Counted from the stretch's first letter, positions 9,284 to 18,893 are shown. The stretch is 64,000 nucleotides of DNA from Paenibacillus sp. OVF10 (GCA_022836915.1 CP094668.1:2666001-2730000), one strand, 5' to 3'. A program made the numbers and translations. The notes: generated by a model from the letters alone, not told the origin.

Positions 9284-11448
9284 ATGAATAACGAGCAGTT
9301 GCTAGACCTGGTAAAACAGATGACGTTGGAGGAAAAAACAGCTCAGCTTCTTCAGTTGACTGCCAACTTTTATGAAGGAACAAATGTCGAAGGTCAGATC
9401 ACAGGGCCGATGGAAGAGATGGGGATTACGGAGCAGTCCGTGGATGCCAGTGGGTCCATACTGGGGTTGTCCGGTGCGCAGGCTATCATTGATGTACAGC
9501 AAGCTTATATGAAAAAAGCCGTTTGGGCATTCCGCTTTTGTTCATGGCTGACGTAGTTCATGGATTCAAAACCATTTTCCCGATTCCACTGGCGATCGGT
9601 TGTTCATGGGACACAGAACTGGCTGAGAAAAGTGCTGAAATTGCAGCACGTGAATCAGCTGTATCCGGTTTGCATGTTACCTTTGCACCGATGGTGGATC
9701 TGGTTCGTGACCCGCGCTGGGGTCGTGTGATGGAAACGACAGGAGAAGATCCTTTTCTGAACAGTTTATTCGCGGCTGCGTTTGTACGTGGATATCAGGG
9801 CGATAGCTTGAAGGATGAGCCAGATCGTCTTGCAGCCTGTGTTAAACACTTTGCGGCATATGGAGCAGCTGAGGGTGGTCGGGATTACAATACGGTGGAC
9901 ATGTCCGAGCGTAACTTGCGTGAGTATTATTTGCCAGCGTACAAAGCAGCATTGGATGCGGGTGTGGAAATGGTCATGACTTCGTTTAATACGGTTGACG
10001 GTATTCCGGCAAGTGGCAATGAGAAGTTAATGCGCGGCATTTTGCGTGACGAGTGGGGCTTTGATGGTGTATTGATCTCGGATTGGGCTTCCATTCGCGA
10101 GATGATTGCGCATGGTGCTGCAGAAGATGATCGTGAAGCGGCATATCGTGCCATTCGCGCAGGAGTAGATATGGAGATGATGACACCTTGTTATGTGCAT
10201 CATTTGCCTGAACTGATTGAGAGTGGTGAAGTGGAAGAGAAGCTCATTGACGAAGCCGTTCTGCGAATTCTGCAACTGAAAGAAAAGCTGGGATTGTTCG
10301 ATAACCCGCTGCGTGCAGCTGATCCTGAACGTGAACGTGAGATTGTATTTTCCAAAGAGCACCGTCAGGTATCGTATGAACTGGCAACCAAATCTGCTGT
10401 CTTGTTGAAAAATGATGACAGCGTGCTTCCACTTCAACCTGACGCTAATGTAGCCCTCATTGGTCCTTTTGCACAGAGTCCTGATATTCTGGGCTGGTGG
10501 TCCTGTGAAGGGGTTAAGGAAGATGCAGTTAAGTTGGGAACAGCTCTGCAAGAACGCCTGACGGGTGGGAAAGTTCAATTCGCTCAAGGCAGTAATGTTC
10601 ATACGATTACAGCTGAGCAAATTGCCGAAGCCTTGGAAGTGGCAAGCAAAGCAGATCTGATTGTCCTTGCTCTTGGTGAAGACTCAGAGATGAGTGGAGA
10701 AGGTGGCTCGCGCACGGATATTCGTCTGCCAGCAGCCCAATTGGAATTGGTTAAACAGCTCAAAGCAGCGGGAAAACCGATTGCCAGCGTTATTTTCAAC
10801 GGCCGTCCATTGGATCTGCATGGTGTAATCGATGAATCGGATGCGGTTCTTGAAGCTTGGTTCCCAGGTAGTGAAGGCGGGGCAGCGATCGCAGATGTTC
10901 TGACAGGTGTAGTGAATCCATCTGCACGTCTGACGATGTCCTTCCCACAATCCGTAGGTCAGATTCCGGTCTATTACAACCATTTCAATACAGGTCGTCC
11001 GTTGAACCCGGAGAAGACAGAAGAACGTTATGTCTCCAAATACATTGACAGCCCGAATGAACCTCTGCTTCCGTTCGGTTATGGTCTCTCATATACTTCT
11101 TTCTCTTATGGTGATCTTGAAGTGTCAAGTAACGAGATGACTGCCGAAGAGTCCCTGAGCATCCAAGTACGTGTAACGAACACAGGTGAGCGCGCAGGTG
11201 TGGAGACCGTCCAGTTGTACGTTCGTGATGTAACAGGTGAAGTTGTTCGTCCTATGCGTGAGCTGAAAGGATATGTGAAGCTTGCACTGGAGCCAGGCGA
11301 GAGTGGTACAGCTACGTTTACTTTAAATGAAGAACAGCTTCGTTATCACCATTCCGACTTAAGCCATCGCAGTGATCGAGGCGAGTTCCATATTCTTGTG
11401 GGTGCAAACAGTCGGGATACTCAGAAGAAATCATTCAGACTTGTTTAA
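9284..11448 (+). CDS. GH3 beta-glucosidase / beta-xylosidase
   Basis: Glycoside hydrolase family 3 enzymes release the terminal sugar from beta-linked oligosaccharides. The N-terminal TIM barrel shows the substrate-binding block KHFAAYGAAEGGRDYN and GFDGVLISDWASI, with the nucleophile Asp near residue 267. The C-terminal GH3 domain has ALGEDSEMSGEGGSRTD, and a fibronectin-III-like domain closes the protein. The frame breaks in the A-run at 9512-9517. One more A gives MKKSRLGIPLLFMADVVHG and a protein of about 721 residues. There is no signal peptide, so it acts inside the cell on imported sugars. The start is ATG 9284 behind GGAGG. Glucosidase versus xylosidase cannot be decided from sequence alone. 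Confidence 0.92.
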
Positions 11449-11525
11449 TCCGGTGAATGAAAAGAGTAATGTGTCAGGCCTTTTGTTATGAAAGGCCTGA
11501 TGAACATAACAGGGGAGCGAAGAAT

Positions 11526-12542
11526 GTGGTCAGTATCAAGGATATCGCCAAACAGGCGGGAGTTTCCATCTCTACTGTGTCATATGCGCTGAATGGCAGC
11601 AACAAAGTGACCGATGAGACGAGTTCCAAAATTTTGGCCATTGCCAAAGAACTGAACTATGTTCCAAATGCCGCAGCAAGAACACTGAAGAAGAGGGAAT
11701 CCAAAATTCTAGGTGTATTCTTGACCGATTTTAGAGGAGATGTGTATGGAGACTTGCTGAGTGGCATGAAAGCCGTATGTAATGCTCAAGGCTATGACCT
11801 GATCGTGTGCAGTGGTAAACAATCCCATCGCATGCTTCCAGAGAGGATGATTGATGGTGCGATCATTCTGGATCATACGTTTGCAAGTGAGGAACTAATG
11901 CAGTATGCCGATCGTGGGCACAAAATCGTTGTATTGGACCGTGAAATGGATCATCCCAACATTAATCAGGTTCTGCTGGATAATAAGGCCGGGGCAACAC
12001 TTGCGATGGAACATCTTATTGAACAGGGACACAAGAAAATCTACGTGGTGACAGGACCGGAAGGTTCGTTTGACTCTGTGCAGCGGTTAAAGGCTGTGAG
12101 ACAGGTTGCTGAACGTGAAGCCGATGTGGAATGGATTGAGATCACGGGAGATTTTGAAAAGAGTGGTGGAGAAAAAGCCGCAGATCAGATTGTGCAGGTG
12201 TATGATGGACCCGCAGCGGTATTCTGCCTCAATGATGAGATGGCTATTGGCTTGTGTGATCGTCTGGCAGACAGTGCACTTGGCGTTGGTCAGGAGATTG
12301 ATGTCATCGGATTCGACAATATTGAATTGAGCAAATACGTCCAGCCAAGACTGGCAAGCATTGATTATTCCAAACGCAAGTGGGGATCGCTCGCTGCTGA
12401 ACAATTGATCAAAATTATTGCTGGAGAACCCGTTGATCATGAACGAATTTATGTGACATTAGTTGAGGGTGGGTCGGTGAGTGGGCCTATTTCGTCTGAT
12501 TCGGTTATATCTATGCGGAATGACCGGGCGGTTAGCTATTGA
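11526..12542 (+). CDS. LacI-family transcriptional regulator of the sugar operon
   Basis: The N-terminal helix-turn-helix reads SIKDIAKQAGVSISTVSYAL, with the hinge YVPNAAARTLKKRE, followed by a periplasmic-binding-protein-like sensor domain (GAIILDHTF, CLNDEMAIGL, VIGFDNIELSKYVQP). I choose GTG 11526 (VVSIKDIAK) behind GGGGAG, because the longer form from 11457 adds unrelated residues. It closes the operon of esterase, transporter and GH3 genes, and the two GAAACGATT operators at the head of that operon are the natural targets. The probable mechanism is repression lifted by a sugar ligand. Its length of about 338 residues is normal. Confidence 0.9.
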   Translation: MVSIKDIAKQAGVSISTVSYALNGSNKVTDETSSKILAIAKELNYVPNAAARTLKKRESKILGVFLTDFRGDVYGDLLSGMKAVCNAQGYDLIVCSGKQSHRMLPERMIDGAIILDHTFASEELMQYADRGHKIVVLDREMDHPNINQVLLDNKAGATLAMEHLIEQGHKKIYVVTGPEGSFDSVQRLKAVRQVAEREADVEWIEITGDFEKSGGEKAADQIVQVYDGPAAVFCLNDEMAIGLCDRLADSALGVGQEIDVIGFDNIELSKYVQPRLASIDYSKRKWGSLAAEQLIKIIAGEPVDHERIYVTLVEGGSVSGPISSDSVISMRNDRAVSY

Positions 12543-12552
12543 TCCCGAATAC

Positions 12553-12609
12553 AGCAAGAGACAAGGCTTAGAAGAATCGAATCATTCTTTTAAGCCTTGT
12601 CTCTTGCTA
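12553..12609 (+). terminator. Long hairpin after the LacI gene
   Basis: AGCAAGAGACAAGGCTTA pairs perfectly with TAAGCCTTGTCTCTTGCT, with a further AAGAAT/ATTCTT pairing inside. No T-run follows, so it may work as a stabilising or bidirectional barrier rather than a classic terminator. Confidence 0.6.
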
Positions 12610-12628
12610 CTTCGAGGATGAAGCAATA

Positions 12629-12655
12629 GAAAAAGCCTCTCCGGAGAGAGGCTTG
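12629..12655 (-). terminator. Terminator of the small membrane peptide gene
   Basis: On the minus strand AGCCTCTC and GAGAGGCT form a stem followed by TTTTT. It begins just after the stop of the 34-residue gene. Confidence 0.75.
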
Positions 12656-12659
12656 GCCT

Positions 12660-12764
12660 TTACAAGCCTTTTGTTTTGTCATTGTTGTAGGATGAAGTGA
12701 GAATGCCTGTAATGAAGAGAGTCAATACAATTGCAATAATCCAGAATGTCAGTGAAAATGACAT
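12660..12764 (-). CDS. Small single-span membrane protein, 34 residues
   Basis: This short ORF reads MSFSLTFWIIAIVLTLFITG, then ILTSSYNNDKTKGL. One hydrophobic helix (about residues 4-23) is followed by a polar, basic tail. It is supported by a near-perfect ribosome site (GGAGGTG, ten bases upstream of the ATG), two TATAAT-like -10 boxes on the minus strand at 12801-12815, and its own terminator. I recognise no family. Its size and layout resemble small regulatory or accessory membrane peptides, such as oxidase small subunits, but nothing shows which. It sits between the convergent LacI transcript and the phosphodiester glycosidase gene, on the same strand as the latter. Confidence 0.72.
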   Translation of the reverse strand: MSFSLTFWIIAIVLTLFITGILTSSYNNDKTKGL

Positions 12765-12840
12765 GCCCTTCGCACCTCCTGCACAAGCTCATTTTCTTCT
12801 ATTATAACCATTATAGGTAGAAAAGAAATGCTTCACCCTA

Positions 12841-13869
12841 TTATTTGTAAAATAAAAAGTGTGTGGGCACCGGTCTGAGGCTGCCATCTGAAGGGTTATT
12901 CACGACCCGATTATTCAGAATAAGCGAGGATGATCCACCGCCATCCAGATTATAGGCGTCGATCACCCCAAGCTTGTACAACCGCCCTTGCAACTCTTCA
13001 AGGGTAGCACCGGAACTTCCGCCCTCATTATATCCGTCAACTACAATAATCAATAACTGATCATCCTTATAATTGCCAATGACTGTACGTGGTGCTCGTT
13101 TTGGTGATACTTTCCATTTGTCGGGAATTGCGGTTTTACGTCCATTCTGTAACAGCACGGGTACAAACGTAGCTCCAAATTGTGGTTGCAGGCGATCCAG
13201 TGAGTTTTTGTCAAAGAACTTGCCTCCAACCAGTTTGCCGGCATCATTAAGTCCTACAAAAAACAGATCTTTGAAACTGGCCTGGAAACCGTTCACGTAT
13301 TTCCCGTCCATGACGGTTGTGCTAAGTGGATAACGTTTGCCTCCACTGTCAGCAAATCCACCTGCGTTGATCCCGGCAATTGCGCCGTTACGCTTCACAG
13401 CCTGCATGGTCGTCTCAGAACGCCCAGGTTCACTGTCTAGAGCCATCTGCATGGCCGTAGGGTCTTTTAACTTGATCTTCATGGCATAGCCCTTATAGCT
13501 GCCAGGATTCACTCTGTACATTTCAATCGTTAGCCGGTCACTGTCTACCCGTTCAAATGGAACGCCAAGCTTGGATGAAATCCGTTTGTTGTAGATCGTT
13601 TCCGGACGATCCGCTTGGGCGGAAGCCTTCTGCACAAGTGTAGACATCGTACTTGTTGTTTTATTATAGAGCTGTGTCGTTCTTTTAATAGAAGAAGAAG
13701 TCTGGACAGCAGCATCTTTTGCCCCCGCAAGCTCTTGGCTAATTGCTTGGGTCCGGGGTGTAATCGTATCCTCTGACAGTTCGGTAGGCATCAAACCTCC
13801 GGGTTCAAGTGGGGGACGAAGCAGCAGCAGGCATAATATCAATCCAACAAAAGGAGCGAGTGCAAGCAT
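12841..13869 (-). CDS. Phosphodiester glycosidase (NAGPA-like) family, membrane-anchored
   Basis: The C-terminal two thirds match the NAGPA-like domain (phosphodiester glycosidase, DUF2233): GAIAGINAGGFADSGGKRYP, KRAPRTVIGNYKDDQLLIIV, VDAYNLDGGGSS-like DAYNLDGGGSSSLILNN and the ending PVPTHFLFYK. Such proteins are found on exopolysaccharides and the cell wall. The N-terminus is a signal anchor (LALAPFVGLILCLLLL) followed by a linker rich in Ser and Thr. The natural start may be the ATG at 13903, which overlaps the upstream stop as ATGA and gives MITPVKQVNRF. That would require one base fewer in the A-run at 13870-13874. Otherwise ATG 13869 is used. It forms an operon with the coiled-coil gene. 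Confidence 0.82.
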   Translation of the reverse strand: MLALAPFVGLILCLLLLRPPLEPGGLMPTELSEDTITPRTQAISQELAGAKDAAVQTSSSIKRTTQLYNKTTSTMSTLVQKASAQADRPETIYNKRISSKLGVPFERVDSDRLTIEMYRVNPGSYKGYAMKIKLKDPTAMQMALDSEPGRSETTMQAVKRNGAIAGINAGGFADSGGKRYPLSTTVMDGKYVNGFQASFKDLFFVGLNDAGKLVGGKFFDKNSLDRLQPQFGATFVPVLLQNGRKTAIPDKWKVSPKRAPRTVIGNYKDDQLLIIVVDGYNEGGSSGATLEELQGRLYKLGVIDAYNLDGGGSSSLILNNRVVNNPSDGSLRPVPTHFLFYK

Positions 13870-13899
13870 AAAAACGATTAACCTGTTTGACGGGTGTAA

Positions 13900-14310
13900 T
13901 CATTTGAGCAGGTCCATCTTTTTCTGGAGTGTCTCCAGTTGTTTTTTGACTTCGCTCAGCTGGGTATACAGTTTGTTGCTGTTATCCGTTTTGTCACTTG
14001 CATTATCCTTGGTGAAAGTCAGCAATTCATTGAAGGATTGAACCTGTCCCTGCAGGTCTTCTACTTCCTTAGATATCGTTGTTAGCTGATTTTCGTAGTC
14101 GGTTTTTAGCGCTGCAATCTGCTGCTGATTATGGGCTTGAAGCTGGTTAATCATCTGTTGTTGGAGATGGTTACTATAATAGTAGGTTCCAACGACTCCT
14201 AGTGCAATGAGGACAATCCACATTACCAGAAACAGCTTGATTGAAGATCCAGCCTTGCCTTTGGCGCTCCGGGTGTGATGGATGTCAGAGGACGGGGCAG
14301 ATGGTTTCAT
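13900..14310 (-). CDS. Membrane-anchored coiled-coil protein
   Basis: The protein has a polar N-terminus, one transmembrane helix (IKLFLVMWIVLIALGVVGTY, about residues 24-43) and then a long Gln- and Lys-rich segment with heptad spacing (LQAHNQQQIAALKTDYENQL, LYTQLSEVKKQLETLQKKMD) that should form a coiled coil outside the cell. No enzymatic motif is seen. I choose ATG 14310, seven bases after AGGAG, over the ATG at 14358, which has no ribosome site. Its stop overlaps the possible start of the phosphodiester glycosidase gene (ATGA), so the two products are probably made together. Its function is not known. Confidence 0.7.
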   Translation of the reverse strand: MKPSAPSSDIHHTRSAKGKAGSSIKLFLVMWIVLIALGVVGTYYYSNHLQQQMINQLQAHNQQQIAALKTDYENQLTTISKEVEDLQGQVQSFNELLTFTKDNASDKTDNSNKLYTQLSEVKKQLETLQKKMDLLK

Positions 14311-14748
14311 ATCATCACTCCTGGTCATTAATAGGTACAAAAAATTTCCAGTCCTCATTCTATCATGCCCCTATTCATTACGCAAAAATGAAATTCTTTA
14401 CTTAATAGAGTAAAAAGAGATTGCATCGGAAGGAAGTCCTAGGATACAATTTCTTATAGATGCAATAAGTAGGAACTTTGGGCAGGTTTTTCGACTTTTT
14501 TAGATAGAAATGCAGGAAATTTATACTATATTTTGACCTTTCCGGGGATGGGAAGATGGACGTCATGGTGTTTTTATAACAAAATACAGTGAAAATAGAG
14601 CTTTTTTATCGGCTGCCTCCTGTATTTTTCTGTTTTTCGACATAATCCGACCTATGCTTCTTCTATACTCGGACTGTCGCATAGACAATGGAAATATCAT
14701 GATAGAAGCTAGAAGTTATTTGTCCAATACATAACAGGGGGAACAACA
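14311..14748. promoter_or_regulatory. Divergent intergenic region
   Basis: This 438-base stretch separates two divergently transcribed genes and holds no coding sequence. It is AT-rich, with runs such as ATTTATACTATATTTTGAC. CTATGC near 14652 and GCATAG near 14689 form a wide inverted repeat upstream of the response regulator. I see no certain promoter. Confidence 0.4.
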
Positions 14749-15404
14749 ATGAAAAAAGTATGGCAGGTGGTCATCATAGATATCCACCCCACCAGCATGC
14801 TCGGTACAAAATTGATTTTGGAAGAGCAGCAAGATCTGACGGTACGTGGCATGACTTCGACCGGAACAGAAGGGCTCGATCTGGTGAATATTCACCAGCC
14901 TGATCTAATTCTCATGGATTATCGTCTTCCAGAGGGCCAGGCAGATCAATATATTGCCCAGATGAAGAATCTGTCAGCTCACAGTCACATCATCATTTTG
15001 ACGGATGAAGACAATGTGAAGCTGTTTCGTCATCTGATGAGCCTTGGTGCAAGCGGCATGTTATCCAAACAGGCTTCCCTAGCCAGCTGATTCATCTGAT
15101 CTCTGGATTACGTGAGGGCCATGTGTCCATTCCATTGTCGTGGTTAAACAGTGCGGAGTGGGCGCAACCTGTGGAGTCTCCGACAGAAGCACGTGTCATT
15201 GAATTAACAGAAACCGAAACTTTTATCATGGAAAGAATTGTTCAGGGTGTAACCTATGATAAAATAGCGAATGAGATCAACGTTAGCAGACGTTCCATTG
15301 ATAATTACCTGCGTAAAATATACGTGAAGCTGGAAGTAAGCAGTAGAGCACAGGCCATTGAACGTTATGCCTTGCATGCAAGACAAGTGAAGACGGGATC
15401 CTGA
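14749..15404 (+). CDS. ComA/NarL-type response regulator
   Basis: The receiver domain begins VWQVVIIDIHPTSMLGTKLILE and has the phosphorylation site Asp in DLILMDYRLP and the switch Lys in GMLSKQ. The C-terminal LuxR-type helix-turn-helix reads LTETETFIMERIVQGVTYDK and NVSRRSIDNYLRKIYVKLEV. Similarity to ComA is clear in HP--MLGTK-ILE and SRRSID. The acidic pair normally reads DD, but here it is D-I, as in some atypical regulators. The frame breaks at CCC 15077-15079. One more C gives SPSQLIHLISGLREGHVS and joins both domains. No histidine kinase gene is adjacent, so its partner and targets are unknown. ATG 14749 follows AGGGGG. Confidence 0.85.
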
Positions 15405-15540
15405 CGAAACAGGTTTGTTCTTCCCATGATCACAACAGTTCTGTATGCATCCGGTCATATTCGATGGCGCGCAGGAATAGGTTGTAGGGCTGCGGACTGC
15501 GAGTACAGTTTCGGAATAGGGACGAAAGGGGAACGGATCG

Positions 15541-16762
15541 ATGAAATATTTCTTTGCTTCCCGTACCAACAGGCTTTTGTCATCACCACTGAGGGATATA
15601 CGTGAGATGTCTGGCAGGGATTATTTCATTTCTCTGGCAGAAGAATTGCCTGCTGAGGAGTTGTTTCCTTTCAAATTGTTGGAAGAAGCAGCCGTGTCTG
15701 TCTTTAGTTCAGGCCCTCTGCATTGCAATATGGAGAGCCAGCAGGCTACACACCCCTAAGAGAGTGGTTGAACAAAGACTGGAATGCACGCAAAGGCATA
15801 CGAACGGTACCCGAGCAGATTCTGTTGACCACTGGTACCCAGCAGGCCATCGATCTGGTGATGCGTCTATTGCTTGAGCCAGGAGATTCTGTACTGGTTG
15901 AACATCCCACATCTCCAGGCTGTCTAGAGGTATTGGAGATGCAAGGAGCCAAGATTGTGCCCGTAATGGGTGATCGTGACGGCATACTGCCAGACCTTTT
16001 GGAGCAACACATGCAGCAGGTTAGACCGAAGCTGCTTTTTGCTGCACCCAGTTTCTCGAATCCGACCGGTGCTTTGTGGAGTATGGAGCGGCGGGAGGCT
16101 GTCCTTGAGCTGTGTTCGCGCTATGGTGTACTGCTTGTGGAAGATGATTCTTACGGAGAGCTCCATTTCGATGGCCTTGAGCCAACGGAATTCTATCGTA
16201 AATATCCTTCACTCTTTGCACTGGATACTGCCGATCAGGGTGGACATGTTCTCTACATTGGTTCATTCAGCAAAACAGTAGCGCCCGCTCTTCGAACCGG
16301 ATGGGCTGCTGGACATCCTGCGCTGATTCAGGCAATGGCCTCGGTTAAACGAATTGCAGATGGTCAGTCCAGTCCGATGAATCAGCGGCTGTTGTATCAA
16401 TTGCTTGCCCATTCCCTTTTCGTTGGAGTGATCACCTATCCATGTTGAATAGGGAGTATAAGACAAGACTCAAACTGATGCTTGAACTGTTGAAGAGACC
16501 AGGCTGGAAAGGGTGTCAGTACAACATCCCTCAGGGCGGAATGTATCTGTGGGTACAGTTGCCTGAAGGTTTGGATAGTGGCGCTCTGCTTAAGGCGGCT
16601 TTGCCCAAAGGTGTATCTTTTCTTCCTGGATCGCTATGCTCCACAGGTGTACAGGATCAACGTTACATTCGATTGAACTTTAGCCATCCAGGCCGGGATG
16701 AATTGCTGCTTGGCATGAACCTGATCAGTGAAGCCATTTCCGAATTTACGGCTCGTAGCTAA
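15541..16762 (+). CDS. PLP-dependent aminotransferase, aminoadipate-transaminase type
   Basis: This is a fold-type I aminotransferase resembling LysN and the enzyme half of MocR regulators. The N-terminus has ISLAEELPAEELFPFKLLEE, then LQYGEPAGYTPLREWL, the Asn/Pro loop FAAPSFSNPTG, VEDDSYGELHF and the cofactor lysine in GSFSKTVAPALRTGW. Two frame breaks occur: CCC at 15714-15716 needs one C (SGPSALQYGEPAG), and the T-run at 16417-16420 needs one T (HSLFRWSDHLSMLNR). The restored length is about 407 residues. There is no N-terminal GntR DNA-binding domain, so it is an enzyme, not a MocR regulator. The substrate is not determined; 2-aminoadipate or aromatic/branched amino acids are the usual options. 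Confidence 0.85.
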
Positions 16763-16798
16763 GTCAGATCAACAAATAGATTGTAGCAAAAATTAAAA

Positions 16799-16813
16799 TT
16801 GGTCCATGACCAA
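16799..16813 (+). promoter_or_regulatory. Palindrome upstream of the azoreductase promoter
   Basis: TTGGTC-CAT-GACCAA is a perfect 6-bp inverted repeat with a 3-base centre, 13 bases before the -35 box. It could bind a MarR/HxlR-type quinone or redox sensor; this is inferred from the gene's role. Confidence 0.4.
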
Positions 16814-16826
16814 AGTGATTACGTTA

Positions 16827-16855
16827 TTGCATCCACTAACATTTTTATATATAAT
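16827..16855 (+). promoter_or_regulatory. Promoter of the azoreductase gene
   Basis: TTGCAT (16827-16832) and TATAAT (16850-16855) are 17 bases apart, a good sigma-A promoter about 95 bases before the ATG. Confidence 0.65.
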
Positions 16856-16951
16856 ATGTATTAATGAGTTGTTGGTTTCTTTATATAAGCTACAATGGTG
16901 GCCAGTTCAGAAAAAGCACTCATATATTTTATTTAACGGGGAAAATTCAAC

Positions 16952-17578
16952 ATGTCTAATATTTTATTCGTAAAAGCAAATGACCGTCCTGCAGATCAAG
17001 CAGTCAGCGTTAAATTGTACGATGCATTCTTGAGCGCATACAAAGAGTCCCACCCAGGTGACACAGTTACTGAGCTGGATCTCTACAATACAGATATTCC
17101 TTACTATGGCAACACTGTAATTACAGGTGGCTATAAAGCAGCAAACGGCATTGAAGCAACTGCTGAAGAGCAAAAAGCTGCAGCGCTTGCTGCACAACTG
17201 CAAGATCAATTTTTGGCAGCAGACAAAGTGGTATTTGCATTCCCACTCTGGAACTTCACTGTTCCTGCTCCACTGGTAAACTACATCTCCTACCTGAGCC
17301 AAGCTGGTAAAATGTTTAAATACACAGCTGAAGGCCCTGTAGGTCTCGTAGGCGACAAAAAAGTGGCATTGCTGAACGCACGTGGTGGCGTTTATTCCGT
17401 AGAGCCAATGGCTTCTGTTGAAATGTCTGTTAAATATGTAACTAACGTATTGGCTTTCTGGGGCATTCAAAACCCTGAATTGGTTATCGTTGAAGGACAT
17501 AACGCTTCTGCAGATCGTGCTGAAGAAATCGTTACTGCAGGTCTGAAATTGGCTTCCGAAGTAGCAGTGAAATTCTAA
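16952..17578 (+). CDS. azoR: FMN-dependent NADH-azoreductase
   Basis: AzoR-type enzymes are flavodoxin-like NAD(P)H:quinone oxidoreductases that use FMN to reduce quinones and azo compounds, protecting against electrophile stress. The 208-residue protein has the family features ILFVKANDRPADQAVSVKLY (phosphate-binding start), FAFPLWNFTVPAPLVNYISY at the flavin site and LLNARGGVYS. ATG 16952 follows a modest GGGGAAA site. The coding sequence is rich in frequent codons, which suggests good expression. It stands alone with its own promoter, upstream palindrome and strong terminator. No frame errors are seen. Confidence 0.92.
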   Translation: MSNILFVKANDRPADQAVSVKLYDAFLSAYKESHPGDTVTELDLYNTDIPYYGNTVITGGYKAANGIEATAEEQKAAALAAQLQDQFLAADKVVFAFPLWNFTVPAPLVNYISYLSQAGKMFKYTAEGPVGLVGDKKVALLNARGGVYSVEPMASVEMSVKYVTNVLAFWGIQNPELVIVEGHNASADRAEEIVTAGLKLASEVAVKF

Positions 17579-17606
17579 TAACAATCTTCTATATAGAACA
17601 CATCAA

Positions 17607-17647
17607 AACACCTGTAGTCTCCAGTGGAGATTACAGGTGTTTTTTTG
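17607..17647 (+). terminator. Terminator after azoR
   Basis: ACACCTGTAGTCTCC pairs with GGAGATTACAGGTGT (one mismatch position) around AGT and is followed by seven T. Confidence 0.92.
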
Positions 17648-17690
17648 CATTCTCATTTTTTTCACATCCGTTACTTCAGATGATTCGGGT

Positions 17691-18534
17691 TCAGATCTTG
17701 CCTGTATTTTTCAAGTAAAACTCCGCTGCTTCAACGATGTGTGCAAGGTCGTCCTTATTATCACCAGATACAGAATACGTTACATCGAGTTCATTAATGG
17801 ATCGTTCAATCATATCATTATCCTCAAGCATGTGTGCATGCTCGGTTAACGCCTGTACTCCCTTAATTGTCAGAATATACTTTCCGCGGGAGAGACGTTC
17901 AAACCAGCCATAATAATTTTTTTGCAGAATCGCTGCTGCAGAACCTACGCCTGTCTGTCTGGCAAGGTTGGCCGGTGAGGCTTCTCCGTTCGTCCGTAGA
18001 GCGGATGCGACACGCAAAGCCTTCTCACGATATGCTGTGACCAGCTGTCTTCGTGTGCTACCTCCCGTATTGTAGTCTCCGCTGCGTTCATCGAATTCCT
18101 TGAGCAATCGTTTCCGCCGAACACCGCTTTTGCGGGCAACTTGACTGGCGCTAGTACGGGGCGTCTGAGCGGAAGGTTCGCACAGTACATCAATCAGGGA
18201 GCTTTGGTTTTGTAAAATGTGACAGTCAGCAGCCCCAGACCAAGTTGTCTGCATAGTGCGGTCAGTTCGCTCCAGCGTTGGTTCACGGCTCCGCGTTTAC
18301 TGCGATTGCGCTCGACGGCCAGATACACGAACGGGCTAAGCTTCAAGCGCTGCATACCCTGTAACAACAGGGAGAGGTTAAAAGTTTTTTCATCTCCACA
18401 ATGAGTGGTTCGTCCTGGTCCGATCTGACTCCGACGAGGTCACAATGTCTGACTTCCGCCTTGACGTCGAAGCCACGCTGCTCGAAGAAAGCCTTCACAG
18501 GCGAATATAATTCGGTTTCGTATTTCACTGCCAT
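17691..18534 (-). CDS. DUF2161 protein with PD-(D/E)xK nuclease-like core
   Basis: The protein matches the DUF2161 family, predicted PD-(D/E)xK-type phosphodiesterases. The N-terminus MAVKYETELYSPVKAFFEQR is followed by GFDVKAEVRHCDLVGVRSDQ and DEPLIVEMKK, in which D...E-x-K can form the nuclease-like centre. The C-terminus looks like a winged helix (SPANLARQTGVGSAAAILQK, GWFERLSRGKYILTIKGVQAL). Two breaks split it: the T-run at 18385-18390 (plus strand) needs one T to give MKKTFNLSLLLQGMQRLKLS, and GGG at 18197-18199 needs one G to give TFYKTKAPLIDVLCEPS. The restored length is about 281 residues. The biological role is not known, and it has no restriction-modification partner nearby. Confidence 0.82.
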
Positions 18535-18711
18535 CGTCCGTGCTCCTTTCCAGAAGTGGCCTGTCTCTGACCATGTGTTGTCCGGTTTCCTGAATTTAGA
18601 ACCCTCATTATATCATATTCGTTCTTTTTTTCTGAAGGCACAAGATGTCTGATAGAACAGGGAAAAGCCAAAATTCGAAGCAGTTGATTGAAAAAAGAGG
18701 TCAACTTATCC

Positions 18712-18739
18712 GAATTGCCGCATAGGTATGTAATACACT
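18712..18739 (+). promoter_or_regulatory. Possible sporulation promoter of prkA
   Basis: AATACACT (18732-18739) is close to the sigma-E -10 consensus CATACAAT, with GAATTGC 13 bases upstream as a weak -35. B. subtilis prkA is sigma-E dependent, which makes this plausible. The rest of the 359-base gap holds nothing else I can name. Confidence 0.3.
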
Positions 18740-18893
18740 TTTCACAACAAAACAAGACGTTTGGACAGAGGGTGGCGGGACTACACAGGACCGCAAGATT
18801 GGTATTCAAGCAGGAGCCGCAATTCTATTGATTTCTTCATACCATTCGGAATGGTTGACAATCACACTAAAGGAGCCATGGGAGGTACCAAGC

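Noticed and set aside
15541..16762. MocR-type transcriptional regulator
   Set aside because: The aminotransferase domain resembles MocR proteins, but there is no GntR winged helix at the N-terminus or in the 136 bases upstream. It is an enzyme alone.
17691..18534. Restriction endonuclease
   Set aside because: The D...E-x-K pattern suggests a nuclease fold, but the match is to the DUF2161 family and no methyltransferase gene is nearby.
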